NCBI GenBank assembly: GCA_902779945.1
Contig: CACZDN010000002.1
Coordinates: 123,666 to 187,665, forward strand
Source of the DNA: Oscillospiraceae bacterium
GTDB taxonomy: Bacteria; Bacillota; Clostridia; Oscillospirales; Oscillospiraceae
DNA length: 64,000 bases
Reading direction: 5' to 3'
Below, piece by piece: positions 51,378 to 60,091 of this stretch. Both the position numbers and the translations under genes were made by a program. The notes under the pieces are model-generated. The model saw only the letters and a list, made by a program, of their open reading frames with translations. It was not told where the DNA came from and ran no database searches. Position 1 is the first letter of the stretch. Every line of letters begins with the position of its first letter.

Positions 51378-51977
51378 TCAGATCTCCGTGCGCCCCTCGA
51401 TTGCGCGGCTGAGGGTCGCGTCGTCCGTGAATTCCAGATTCGAGCCGACAGGAATGCCATAGGCAAGGCGTGTGGTTTTTACGCCGAAGGGTTTTAAAAG
51501 GCGTGAGATATACATGGCCGTGGCCTCCCCCTCCGTGTCGGGGTTCGTCGCCATGATGACCTCCTCCACCTCGCTGTCCGCGACGCGCACGAGCAGCTCC
51601 TTGATGCGGATATCGTCCGGCCCCACATGGCTCATTGGACTGAGGACGCCGTGCAGCACATGGTAGGTGCCGTTATACTCATGCCCGCGCTCAATGCTCG
51701 CCACGTCGCGCGGTTCGGATACGACGCAGATGGTGCTCTTGTCCCGCGCGGGGCTGGCGCAGACAGAGCAGACGTCCCCCTCGGTCAGGTTCTGGCAGAT
51801 GCGGCAGCAGTGTACATTGCTCTTGGCGTCCAGTATCGCCTCTGCGAAGGCCTTTGCCTCCGCGTCGGGCAGGGAGAGAACATGGAAGGCGAGTCTCTGC
51901 GCACTCTTTCTGCCGATGCCGGGCAGTGAAGCGAAGCGGTCAACGAGATTATCCAGGGATGCGGGAAAAAACGACAT
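51378..51977 (-). CDS. recR: Recombination protein RecR
   Basis: 199 residues. Helix-hairpin-helix LPGIGRKSAQRLAFHVL, four-Cys zinc finger CRICQNLTEGDVCSVC, and a Toprim domain (TICVVSEPRDVASIERGHEYNGTYHVLHGVLSPM...IMATNPDTEGEATAMYI). It loads RecA with RecO/RecF at gaps. It is usually found next to dnaX and ybaB, which are absent here; instead it lies 12 bp after rpe. Confidence 0.97.
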   Translation of the reverse strand: MSFFPASLDNLVDRFASLPGIGRKSAQRLAFHVLSLPDAEAKAFAEAILDAKSNVHCCRICQNLTEGDVCSVCASPARDKSTICVVSEPRDVASIERGHEYNGTYHVLHGVLSPMSHVGPDDIRIKELLVRVADSEVEEVIMATNPDTEGEATAMYISRLLKPFGVKTTRLAYGIPVGSNLEFTDDATLSRAIEGRTEI

Positions 51978-51989
51978 GTTGTGTGATCC

Positions 51990-52655
51990 TCAATTCTTTT
52001 GCGAATGCGTGCGGATGGCGCGGATGGCCGCGGCGCGGTCCTCCCTGCCGAAGACGGCGCTGCCGGCGACAAGGACGTTTGCGCCGGCGTCAATGCACAG
52101 CGCTGCGGTCCTCTCATTGACGCCGCCGTCAACCTCAAGCTCGCAGGCAAGCCCGCGCGCTTCGATCATCTGCCGGATGGCGCTGATCTTGGGCAGCTGG
52201 TCCGACATGAAATGCTGACCGCCGAAGCCGGGTTCCACCGTCATGACGAGGACGAGATCACAGCTGTCCAGAAACGGCAGGATCGCCTGCGCCTGGGTGC
52301 CGGGCTTGAGCGTCACGCCGGCCCTCTTTCCGCGGGCTTTGATGAGGGCGACAGCCTTTTTTGTATTTTCCACTGTGTCCGCCTCCGCGTGGACGTTCAC
52401 AAGGTCCGCGCCGGCCTCGCAGAAGCGCTCCACAAAGCGGACCGGTCTGTCGATCATAAGGTGTACGTCGAAGAACATGTCTGTCGCCCTGCGGAGAGAT
52501 TCGATCACCGGCAGTCCGACGGAGATATTCGGAACGAAGATGCCGTCCATCACATCAATATGGAGATAATCAGCGCCGGATGTCTTCACATCCGCGACTT
52601 CTCCGCCGAGTCTGCTGAAATCGGCCGCCAGAATAGAGGGCGCGATCTTGATCAT
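51990..52655 (-). CDS. rpe: Ribulose-phosphate 3-epimerase
   Basis: 221 residues, TIM barrel of the pentose phosphate pathway. Motifs: IAPSILAADFSRLGGEV, ADYLHIDVMDGIFVPNI (metal His and Asp), VHLMID, LVMTVEPGFGGQHF and LEVDGGVNERT, with the expected metal and catalytic Asp/His residues. It heads the rpe-recR-rnjA group with its own promoter. Confidence 0.96.
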   Translation of the reverse strand: MIKIAPSILAADFSRLGGEVADVKTSGADYLHIDVMDGIFVPNISVGLPVIESLRRATDMFFDVHLMIDRPVRFVERFCEAGADLVNVHAEADTVENTKKAVALIKARGKRAGVTLKPGTQAQAILPFLDSCDLVLVMTVEPGFGGQHFMSDQLPKISAIRQMIEARGLACELEVDGGVNERTAALCIDAGANVLVAGSAVFGREDRAAAIRAIRTHSQKN

Positions 52656-52691
52656 GCCTGTTGCCTGCCTTGTTGTAATAAATTGTATTTT

Positions 52692-52721
52692 ATTATACTA
52701 CAACTGTACCGGTATTTGCAA
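52692..52721 (-). promoter_or_regulatory. Sigma-A-type promoter of rpe-recR
   Basis: Minus strand: TTGCAA (52721-52716), 18-bp spacer, TATAAT (52697-52692), 37 bp before the rpe start. Confidence 0.6.
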
Positions 52722-52959
52722 GTGCCATACATGGATGCAATGGATTTGTTATATGCGATTTGCGGTCTTTTCGGCCGCAGTGATTACGTTTTGTATTGAG
52801 CGCTGCACAGACGCCGCTTCCTGTCTGCCGCGGGTCTGTGATTCCGGCGGAAAAAGTCCGGAAATCTGGCCAATCTGTCAGGAATGTATCCGAGTTTCCG
52901 TATGAAAACAGCATATCCGTCGTTGACATAAATATGACTCTCCCTGATATAGCAAGGAG

Positions 52960-53014
52960 TTATCAACATTTTCAACAGACTTTTCAACATGCGAAAAAGC
53001 GGGACCTGTCAACA
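52960..53014 (+). other. Cluster of DnaA-box-like 9-mers in a 449-bp gene-free stretch
   Basis: TTATCAACA (52960-52968), TTTTCAACA (52969-52977), TTTTCAACA (52981-52989) and CTGTCAACA (53006-53014) lie in one direction. The first differs from the DnaA consensus TTATCCACA by one base. The gene-free region 52656-53104 otherwise holds only the rpe promoter and a stray TTGACA at 52923; short open frames across it look non-coding. Confidence 0.35.
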
Positions 53015-53104
53015 GCTTTGGCGAAATTAAAGGATTCCTGTCGAATCCTCAATTGAGGTTTTATTACAATACGGTTACAAATTGGAGGAAACATAATATC
53101 GCCC

Positions 53105-53791
53105 TCAGTAGCGGAGCACCCCCATCAAGCCTGAATCGGCGAAGGAGATATAGTCCTCGTCCGCAACGATGATGTGATCCTCCAGGTGTATTCCGACGGT
53201 CTCCATCGCGTTGAAGAGTGTTCTGGTAAAAATGTCGTCCTCCCGGGAGGGCATGGCGATCCCGTTCGGGTGGTTGTGCGCGAGGATGACCGACACGGCT
53301 TTCACCTTGAGCGCCTTTTCGACCATGCGGCGCACACTCGTGTCCACGGAGTTCACAACGCCCCGGCCCATCTCCGCACAGCAGATCACGGCTCGCTTGT
53401 TGTCCAGACAGAGCAGATAGGCAACCTCGTCCTGCTCATTCATGAAAAACGGAAGAAGATATTGCCCTGCGTCCTCGGAATTTCGGATCTGCCTGAGCTC
53501 GCGCGCTTTGGAGATCCGCGCTTTCTTCATGAGCTCCGGGACCAGCAGGAGGAGCGCGGCCGCGTATTCGCCGACGCCCTCAACCTCGCACAGGTCCTCA
53601 GCGGATGCCGCGAACACGCCGTCCAGACTCCCGAAGCGCTGGAGCAGAAGGTGCGCGGTCACGTTGGTGTCACGGCGCGGCAGCGCGTAGAAGAGCAGAA
53701 GTTCCAGTGCCTGAATATCCGTTATGCTCTGCGCTCCGTTTTCAAAAAAGCTCCTACGGAGTCGCTCTCTGTGTCCCTCGTGCACGTTCAT
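53105..53791 (-). CDS. radC: RadC family JAB-domain protein
   Basis: 228 residues. N-terminal helix-hairpin-helix region (DLCEVEGVGEYAAALLLLVPELMKK) and a C-terminal JAB/MPN metal-binding domain with AHNHPNGIAMPSREDDIFT (HxH...S..D). Despite the name, a direct repair role for RadC is not supported; the molecular function is uncertain. Last gene of the uvrB-polA-rimI-tsaD-radC run, 25 bp after tsaD. Confidence 0.93.
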   Translation of the reverse strand: MNVHEGHRERLRRSFFENGAQSITDIQALELLLFYALPRRDTNVTAHLLLQRFGSLDGVFAASAEDLCEVEGVGEYAAALLLLVPELMKKARISKARELRQIRNSEDAGQYLLPFFMNEQDEVAYLLCLDNKRAVICCAEMGRGVVNSVDTSVRRMVEKALKVKAVSVILAHNHPNGIAMPSREDDIFTRTLFNAMETVGIHLEDHIIVADEDYISFADSGLMGVLRY

Positions 53792-53816
53792 GCTTTTTCT
53801 CCCCGTGCTGTGTGTT

Positions 53817-54818
53817 TCAGATCTCCATGGTCGCGTAGGCGTTCAGGTCGCTTCCCGCCCTGACGCCGGCAATATATTCATAATAGCCCTGCGCGCCGAC
53901 CATGGCGCCGTTGTCGCCGCAGAGCTTCAGCGGCGGGATATAGAGCCTGCACCCGGCCTTTTCGGCCTCGCGTCTGAAATCATCGCGGATACGGGCGTTG
54001 GCCGCCACGCCGCCTGCGACGACGATCCTGTCGTACCCGAGCTCTGCCGCCGCCTGCATGGTACGCGGGACAAGGCTGTCGCTCACCGCCTTGGTGAAGG
54101 AGGCTGCGAGGGACGCCCGGTCCAGCTCCTCCCCCTTCTGCTCGGCGTTATGGACGAGATTGATGACCGCGGTCTTGAGTCCCGAAAAGCTCATATCATA
54201 GGGGCTGCCCTCGACGTGGGCGTTCGGGAAGACGTACCTGCTGTCATCCCCGCCCTTGGACAGCTCCTCAATCGGTCTTCCGCCGGGATACGGCAGACCC
54301 AGTACGCGGGCGGTCTTGTCGAAGCACTCCCCTGCCGCGTCGTCCCTGGTGCAGCCGATGATCTTCATGTCCGTGTAATCCCGCACATCGACCAGCAGCG
54401 AGTTGCCGCCGGAGATGGCAAGACAGAGAAAGGGCGGCTCAAGCTCCGGATAGGCGAGATAGTTTGCCGCGATGTGGCCCCGGATATGGTGCACCGGGAT
54501 CAGCGGCACATGCAGGGCCGAGGCGCAGGCCTTGGCGAAATTGACGCCGACCAAAACCGCGCCGATGAGCCCCGGGGCGTAGGATACGGCCACGGCGTCG
54601 ATGTCCTTCTTTTCGATCCCGGCCGCCTCGATCGCGCGCTGCGCCAGGATGGAGATGGCCTCCACATGACAGCGCGAGGCGATCTCGGGTACGACGCCGC
54701 CATAGACAGCGTGCAGAGCTGCCTGGGATAAAATCTGATCCGTGAGGATCTTTCTTCCGTCCTCCACGACCGCGACGGCAGTCTCGTCACAGGTGGATTC
54801 AAATGCGAGTATCTTCAA
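53817..54818 (-). CDS. tsaD: tRNA threonylcarbamoyladenosine transferase TsaD
   Basis: 333 residues, ASKHA fold. It performs the final transfer step of t6A37 formation with TsaB and TsaE. FESTCDETAVAVVEDG, the metal-binding HHIRGHIAANYL at 110-121 (His111, His115), the AISGGNSLLVDVRDY loop, ETGARVLGLPYPGG-like KTARVLGLPYPGG and VVAGGVAANARIRD are present. Its start overlaps the rimI end by 20 bases. tsaB and tsaE are not in the window. Confidence 0.96.
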   Translation of the reverse strand: MKILAFESTCDETAVAVVEDGRKILTDQILSQAALHAVYGGVVPEIASRCHVEAISILAQRAIEAAGIEKKDIDAVAVSYAPGLIGAVLVGVNFAKACASALHVPLIPVHHIRGHIAANYLAYPELEPPFLCLAISGGNSLLVDVRDYTDMKIIGCTRDDAAGECFDKTARVLGLPYPGGRPIEELSKGGDDSRYVFPNAHVEGSPYDMSFSGLKTAVINLVHNAEQKGEELDRASLAASFTKAVSDSLVPRTMQAAAELGYDRIVVAGGVAANARIRDDFRREAEKAGCRLYIPPLKLCGDNGAMVGAQGYYEYIAGVRAGSDLNAYATMEI

Positions 54819-55275
54819 GCGTATTGCCTCGTTTCCAGAATTTTGTCATGATGAGTGCGTCCTCGCGGGGGCGCTCGTAATAATATCGCCGGATACCGGC
54901 TCTCAGAAAGCCGTGTTTTTCGTAGAGGGCGATGGCGGGTGCGTTTCCGGCACGGACCTCCAGACTCACAAAGGCGAGCGCGCGGTCCTCGCATATTGCG
55001 AGGAGCCGTTCGATCATCATGTCGCCGATGCCTCGGCGGCGAAAGTCGGGATCGACCGCCACGTTGGAGATATAGCCCTCGTCCAGCACAACCATCATGC
55101 CGACATAGCCGAGGACCCTGTCCTGTGCGTCCAGCGCCGCGATAAACTCGTGCTGCTCGTCTTTGAGCTGGGTCTGAAGCTGCTCCGCCGTCCAGGGCAT
55201 GGAGAAGCAGCGCGTCTCGAGCTGCGCGATCTGCGGGATGTGCGCAGGCTGAACGTCCAGTATTTGATAACCCAT
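54799..55275 (-). CDS. rimI: Ribosomal protein S18 alanine N-acetyltransferase RimI
   Basis: 158 residues from the ATG at 55275, which overlaps the polA stop (TGATG). GNAT fold: FSMPWTAEQLQTQLKDEQHEFIAAL, then NVAVDPDFRRRGIGDMMIERLL (acetyl-CoA-binding R-R-x-G-I-G) and SLEVRAGNAPAIALYEKHGF. It typically acetylates the N-terminus of S18. In Firmicutes rimI normally lies between tsaB and tsaD; here polA takes tsaB's place. Confidence 0.9.
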   Translation of the reverse strand: MGYQILDVQPAHIPQIAQLETRCFSMPWTAEQLQTQLKDEQHEFIAALDAQDRVLGYVGMMVVLDEGYISNVAVDPDFRRRGIGDMMIERLLAICEDRALAFVSLEVRAGNAPAIALYEKHGFLRAGIRRYYYERPREDALIMTKFWKRGNTLEDTRI

Positions 55276-57833
55276 CAGTGCGCCTCGGCCCAGCTGTGCC
55301 CGATATGCGCCTCTGCCGTGAGCGGGACGGAGAGCTTGACCGCGTTCTCCATCTCCTGCTCCAGAAGGGCGCGCACCTGCTGCGCCTCCGCCTCCGGGCA
55401 CTCGACGATGAGCTCATCGTGTACCTGCAAAATCAGGCGGGCACGAAGCTTTTCCTCTTTCAATCTGCGGTGGACGTTCACCATGGCGAGCTTCATCACG
55501 TCCGCGGCTGTGCCCTGTACGGGCATGTTGAGGGCCACGCGCTCGCCGAAGGAGCGGACGTTGAAGCTGGCGCTCTTGAGCTCCGGCAGCCAGCGGCGGC
55601 GGTGGAAGATGGTCTCAACATAGCCGTCCTGCTTTGCGCGTGCCTTGATGCTCTCCATGTAATCGCGCACGCCGTGGTATTTGTCAAGATAGGCGTCCAT
55701 GTAGGCCTTGGCCTCGTTTGGGAAGACGCCGATGTCCTGCGCCAGCGAGAAGGCCGAGATGCCGTAGACGATGCCGAAGTTGACCGCCTTGGCGCGGCTC
55801 CTCTGCGTCGGCGTGACCTCGCTGACCGGGACGCCGAAGACCTTGGAGGCCGTGACGGTGTGGAAATCCTCACCGCTCAAAAACGCCTCGCGCATGGCCT
55901 GGTCGCCGGAGATATGGGCCAGCAGCCGCAGCTCGATCTGGCTGTAATCTGCGTCAACGAGCACCATATCCGGCCCCGCGACGAACATCTTGCGGATCTC
56001 CGCGCCGAGCTGCTTTCGCACCGGGATGTTCTGCAGGTTCGGCTCCGTGGAGGAGAGCCTGCCGGTCGCCGTCACGGTCATCTGGAAACTGGAGTGGATG
56101 CGCCCGTCCTCGCCGATCACCTTCAGAAGCCCGTCGGCGTAAGTGGATTTGAGCTTCGTGAGCGTGCGGTATTCCAGCACCTCGTCCACGATAGGGTGCT
56201 TGCCGCGCAGCTTCTCCATGACGTCGATGTTGGTGCTCCACCCGGTTTTGGTCTTCTTCCCGGAGGGCAGCATCAGCTCTTCAAACAGAACCTCGCCGAG
56301 CTGTTTGGGGGAATTGATGTTGAACTCGTGGCCCGCGTGCTGCCAGATGCTGTTTTGCAGACGCTCGATATCGCCGTTCAGATTCTCGCCGAATTCGTAG
56401 AGTGCCCTGCGGTCCACGTAAAAGCCCGCCTGCTCCATGTCGGAGAGGACGATGCAGAGCGGCAGCTCGATCTCATCATAGAGCTTTGTCATGCCCAGCT
56501 CCTCGAGCTTCCGGCGCAGAACCGGCCAGAGCTCCAGCAGCGTATCCGTACCGGCCGTATCGCAGCCGAGATAACGGGCGGCGACGCGGCTGAGGGGATA
56601 GTCGCTTTCATTGGCGTCCAGAAGATAAGCCGCCAGCGCCGTGTCAAAGACGAAGCCCTCGCGGCCCAGGTTCTTTTCGATCAGTGCGTTCATCAGTTCC
56701 TTGACATGGTGGCCGATCTTCGGCTTATCGGGGCTGAAAATCGCCGCGAGCAGTGCGGGAAACTTCTCCGGCGCACTGTCAAAGTCCAGGCCATAGACCG
56801 TTTTGCCGTCGCTGAATTCCAGGCTGTCATCCCTTCCCGCATGGAGCGTCACGGCGAGGCACCCGGCCTCCTCGACAGCCCTGAGAATGTCCAGGAGCGC
56901 CGCGTCCTCTGCGCGGATATACGGCAGCTCCTTCCGCGCAGAGGAGGATACGGCTTCCCCGCTCTCCTGCAGGCCCCATTTCTCAATAAATTTCTGGAAG
57001 CCGAAGCGCTTGAACAGACCATACAGCGCGCTGGTATAATTTTTGTCCCAGAGGTTTTCGGCGGGGTCGAACTCCATCGGGACCTCTTTCAGTATGGTCG
57101 CGAGCCAGTAGGACAGGCGGGCGCTCTCCTCCCCGGCGGCGAGCTTTTTGCGCACTCCGTCCTTCACGTCGAGCGCGTCGAGATCAGAATAGATCTTCTC
57201 CACCGTCCCGTACCTGCGCACCAGCTCGAGCGCGGTCTTTTCGCCGATGCCAGGCACGCCGGGGATGTTGTCGGAGCTGTCGCCCATCAGGGCTTTCAGA
57301 TCGACCATCTGCGGCGGATCGAAGCCGTATTCCTCCCGGAAAACCGCGGGGGTATAGTTGATGGTCTCGGTCTGGCCCATGCGGGTCTTGACATTGCAGA
57401 CCGTGGTGGTATCGGTAATGAGCTGCAGGCTGTCCTTGTCGCCGGTGACGATGACGCAGTCCCAGCCCTGCTCCCGGCATTTGACGGAGACGGTGCCCAG
57501 AATATCGTCCGCCTCGTAGCCGGAAAGCTCGTAGCGGCGGATGCCCATGGCGTCCAGCGTCTCCTTCAGGAGCGGCATCTGCTGACTGAGCTCCTCCGGC
57601 ATTCCCTTTCGCTGCGCCTTGTAGCCTTCGTAGGCCCGGTGGCGGAAGGTCGGCTCCTTCCGGTCAAAGCTCACACATACGGCGTCCGGCTTCTGTTCGT
57701 CCAGCATACGCTGGAGGATGTTCAGAAAGCCGAAGATCGCGTTGGTCGGCGTGCCGTCCGGGGCGTTGAGGGCGTGCACGCCGTAGAAGGCCCGGTTCAC
57801 AATGCTGTTGCCGTCCAGTATCATCAGTTTCAT
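55275..57833 (-). CDS. polA: DNA polymerase I
   Basis: 852 residues. 5'-3' exonuclease domain (1-~290; MILDGNSIVNRAFYG, SGYEADDILGTV, VTGDKDSLQLI, GIGEKTALELV), a 3'-5' exonuclease-like domain in which the DxE motif is missing (LAVTLHAGRDDSLEF), and a polymerase domain with motif A VDADYSQIELRLLAH, motif B RSRAKAVNFGIVYGISAF and motif C LQVHDELIVE. So it probably lacks proofreading, as in Bacillus. It follows uvrB by 18 bp. Confidence 0.97.
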   Translation of the reverse strand: MKLMILDGNSIVNRAFYGVHALNAPDGTPTNAIFGFLNILQRMLDEQKPDAVCVSFDRKEPTFRHRAYEGYKAQRKGMPEELSQQMPLLKETLDAMGIRRYELSGYEADDILGTVSVKCREQGWDCVIVTGDKDSLQLITDTTTVCNVKTRMGQTETINYTPAVFREEYGFDPPQMVDLKALMGDSSDNIPGVPGIGEKTALELVRRYGTVEKIYSDLDALDVKDGVRKKLAAGEESARLSYWLATILKEVPMEFDPAENLWDKNYTSALYGLFKRFGFQKFIEKWGLQESGEAVSSSARKELPYIRAEDAALLDILRAVEEAGCLAVTLHAGRDDSLEFSDGKTVYGLDFDSAPEKFPALLAAIFSPDKPKIGHHVKELMNALIEKNLGREGFVFDTALAAYLLDANESDYPLSRVAARYLGCDTAGTDTLLELWPVLRRKLEELGMTKLYDEIELPLCIVLSDMEQAGFYVDRRALYEFGENLNGDIERLQNSIWQHAGHEFNINSPKQLGEVLFEELMLPSGKKTKTGWSTNIDVMEKLRGKHPIVDEVLEYRTLTKLKSTYADGLLKVIGEDGRIHSSFQMTVTATGRLSSTEPNLQNIPVRKQLGAEIRKMFVAGPDMVLVDADYSQIELRLLAHISGDQAMREAFLSGEDFHTVTASKVFGVPVSEVTPTQRSRAKAVNFGIVYGISAFSLAQDIGVFPNEAKAYMDAYLDKYHGVRDYMESIKARAKQDGYVETIFHRRRWLPELKSASFNVRSFGERVALNMPVQGTAADVMKLAMVNVHRRLKEEKLRARLILQVHDELIVECPEAEAQQVRALLEQEMENAVKLSVPLTAEAHIGHSWAEAH

Positions 57834-57851
57834 GCTGTGCCTCCAAGCCGT

Positions 57852-59816
57852 TTACTTTACGCCGCGAAGGCGTATGATCTCATCGCGCAGCTGCGCTGCG
57901 ATCTCGTACTCGAGCATTTGCGCCGCCTTCTTCATCTGCGCCTCCAGCGAGGCGATGAGCTCTTTGCGCTCGCGCTCGGTCATCTTGACGCCGTTGGCCT
58001 TGAGCCTGGGCGCGGCTTCCGTGGAGATCTCAAGCAGCTCACGCACACTCTTGGTGATGGTCTTCGGGACAATGCCGTGCGACTCGTTATATGCCTGCTG
58101 CTTTTTGCGACGGCGCTCGGTCTCGTCGATGCAGGCGCGCATGGAGGGCGTGATCGTGTCCGCGTACATGATGACGAAGCTGTCGGCGTTTCGCGCCGCG
58201 CGCCCGACGGTCTGGATCAGGCTCGTCTCGCTTCGCAGGAAGCCCTCCTTGTCTGCGTCGAGTATGGCGACAAGCCCCACCTCCGGGATATCCAGCCCTT
58301 CGCGCAGAAGGTTGATCCCCACCAGAACGTCAAATTCCCCGAGGCGGAGGTCGCGTATGATCTCCATACGCTCAATGGTGCTGATGTCGTGGTGCATATA
58401 GCGGCAGCGGATGCCGGCGCCGGTCAGGTAAGCCGACAGGTCCTCCGCCATCTTCTTGGTGAGTGTGGTGACGAGGGTGCGCTGGCCCTTTTTGATTTTG
58501 TCGTTGATCTCGCCGATGAGGTCGTCGATCTGGCCCTCGACGGGGCGGACATAGATTTTCGGGTCCAGGAGCCCGGTCGGGCGTATAATCTGCTCTGCGA
58601 TCTGGCCCGCGCGTTCGCGCTCAAACTCTCCGGGTGTGGCGGAAACGTAGACCCGCTGGTGGATGCGCTCGGAAAACTCGTCGAACTTGAGGGGGCGGTT
58701 GTCGAAGGCGGAGGGCAGGCGGAAGCCGAATTCCACCAGCGACTCCTTCCGCGCCCTGTCTCCCCGGTACATGGCCCGCACCTGCGGGAGCGTCACATGG
58801 CTCTCGTCCACGAAGAGCAAAAAGTCCTTCGGAAAGTAGTCGAGCAGGGTCATCGGCGGGCTGCCGGGGGCACGGTTGGAGATCACGCGGGAATAGTTCT
58901 CGATCCCGGTGCAATAGCCCAGCTCCTGCATCATTTCAATGTCGTAGTCCGTGCGCTGCCTGATGCGCTGCGCCTCGAGGAGCTTGTTGTTGTCGGTGAA
59001 GTATTTGACGCGCTGCTCGCACTCCTCCCGGATGCGCACGATGGCCTCCGCCATTTTCTCTTTTGTGGTGACGTAGTGGCTCGCGGGATAGATGGCGGCA
59101 TGGTTGAGATAGCGCGTGGCCGCTCCGGTCACGACGTTGATCTCGCTGATGCGGTCGATCTCATCGCCGAAGAACTCCACTCGAATGGCCTTGTCGTAGG
59201 AGTAGGCGGGGTAGATTTCCAGCGTGTCACCGCGGACGCGGAACTTGTTGCGCTCAAAGGCCACGTCGTTTCTCTCGTAGCGGATCTCGACCAGCTTTCG
59301 CAGCAACTCGTCAAAATCCCGCGTCTGGCCCGGGCGCAGGGAGATCACCATATTGGCGTAGTCGATGGGGTCGCCGAGGCCGTAGATGCAGGACACGGAG
59401 GAGACGACGATCACATCCCGCCGCTCAAACAGACTTGACGTGGCACTGTGGCGCAGGCGTTCGATCTCGTCGTTGATCGAGCAGTCCTTCTCGATGAAGG
59501 TGTCCGTGTGCGGGATATACGCCTCCGGCTGGTAGTAGTCGTAGTAGGAGACGAAATACTCCACCGCGTTTTCCGGGAAGAATTCCTTGAACTCGCTGCA
59601 GAGCTGCGCTGCCAGCGTCTTGTTGTGTGCCAGCACTAGCGTCGGCCGGTTCAGCCGCGCGATGACGTTCGCCATCGTAAAGGTCTTGCCGGAGCCCGTG
59701 ACGCCCAGCAGGATCTGCTCGTCGATGCCGTTCTCGATCCCTGCGACAAGCGCGTCGATCGCCTCCGGCTGATCGCCGGTGGGCTTGTAGTCGGATACCA
59801 GTGTGAAACGATCCAT
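57852..59816 (-). CDS. uvrB: UvrABC system protein B
   Basis: 654 residues from the ATG at 59816 (GGGGAAA upstream). Damage-verifying helicase of nucleotide excision repair. Walker [11 protein letters not shown] near residue 35, the beta-hairpin region [30 protein letters not shown], helicase motifs V and VI ([44 protein letters not shown]) and the C-terminal UvrB/UvrC coiled coil. First gene of the repair run. uvrA and uvrC are not in the window. Confidence 0.97.
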   Translation of the reverse strand: MDRFTLVSDYKPTGDQPEAIDALVAGIENGIDEQILLGVTGSGKTFTMANVIARLNRPTLVLAHNKTLAAQLCSEFKEFFPENAVEYFVSYYDYYQPEAYIPHTDTFIEKDCSINDEIERLRHSATSSLFERRDVIVVSSVSCIYGLGDPIDYANMVISLRPGQTRDFDELLRKLVEIRYERNDVAFERNKFRVRGDTLEIYPAYSYDKAIRVEFFGDEIDRISEINVVTGAATRYLNHAAIYPASHYVTTKEKMAEAIVRIREECEQRVKYFTDNNKLLEAQRIRQRTDYDIEMMQELGYCTGIENYSRVISNRAPGSPPMTLLDYFPKDFLLFVDESHVTLPQVRAMYRGDRARKESLVEFGFRLPSAFDNRPLKFDEFSERIHQRVYVSATPGEFERERAGQIAEQIIRPTGLLDPKIYVRPVEGQIDDLIGEINDKIKKGQRTLVTTLTKKMAEDLSAYLTGAGIRCRYMHHDISTIERMEIIRDLRLGEFDVLVGINLLREGLDIPEVGLVAILDADKEGFLRSETSLIQTVGRAARNADSFVIMYADTITPSMRACIDETERRRKKQQAYNESHGIVPKTITKSVRELLEISTEAAPRLKANGVKMTERERKELIASLEAQMKKAAQMLEYEIAAQLRDEIIRLRGVK

Positions 59817-59854
59817 AGTTTTTCCCCGCATCTTGATCCAAGTACTATTTTATT

Positions 59855-59883
59855 ATTATATCATAGCCTTCTTTATTTCACAA
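59855..59883 (-). promoter_or_regulatory. Promoter of the uvrB-polA operon
   Basis: Minus strand: TTGTGA (59883-59878), 17-bp spacer, TATAAT (59860-59855), 39 bp before the uvrB ATG. No LexA-type CGAAC-N4-GTTCG box was noticed. Confidence 0.65.
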
Positions 59884-59912
59884 GCGATTGAGCAAAAGAT
59901 TCTCCGGCTTCA

Positions 59913-59985
59913 GGCAGCAACGCACGATCTGCCACCGGGGGTCTCCCGGAAAATCTGCGCTCCGATTTTGTCACTTTTTCTTGCC
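59913..59985. mobile_element. Family A element, truncated copy A6
   Basis: Left half only: GGCAGCAACGCACGATCTGCC, then TCCCGGAAAATCTGCGCTCCGA and TTTGTCACTTTTTCTTG matching the other copies; similarity stops near 59985. The right half is missing. Confidence 0.7.
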
Positions 59986-60009
59986 AGCACGTTGTTCACA
60001 TGTTAAAAT
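59981..60009 (+). promoter_or_regulatory. Promoter of the HD-GYP gene
   Basis: TTGCCA (59981-59986), 17-bp spacer, TAAAAT (60004-60009), about 80 bp before the start codon. The -35 box comes from the end of the truncated element A6. Confidence 0.55.
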
Positions 60010-60091
60010 AGTAAAAAATGTGATACGGCTTCTGGCGTTTCTCTCCTGATAATGTACACGCTTTTCCGAATACGGCAAAGGAGCTTTGACC

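Noticed and set aside
52796-53056. Plus-strand open frame of 86 codons in the rpe-radC gap
   Set aside because: No ribosome site, TTG start, and it spans the AT-rich DnaA-box-like array; looks non-coding.
55278-59438. Very long open frame (over 1300 codons) on the plus strand
   Set aside because: It is antisense to polA and uvrB, both with complete family motifs. GC-rich codon use removes stops from the opposite strand. The translation has no recognisable domain.
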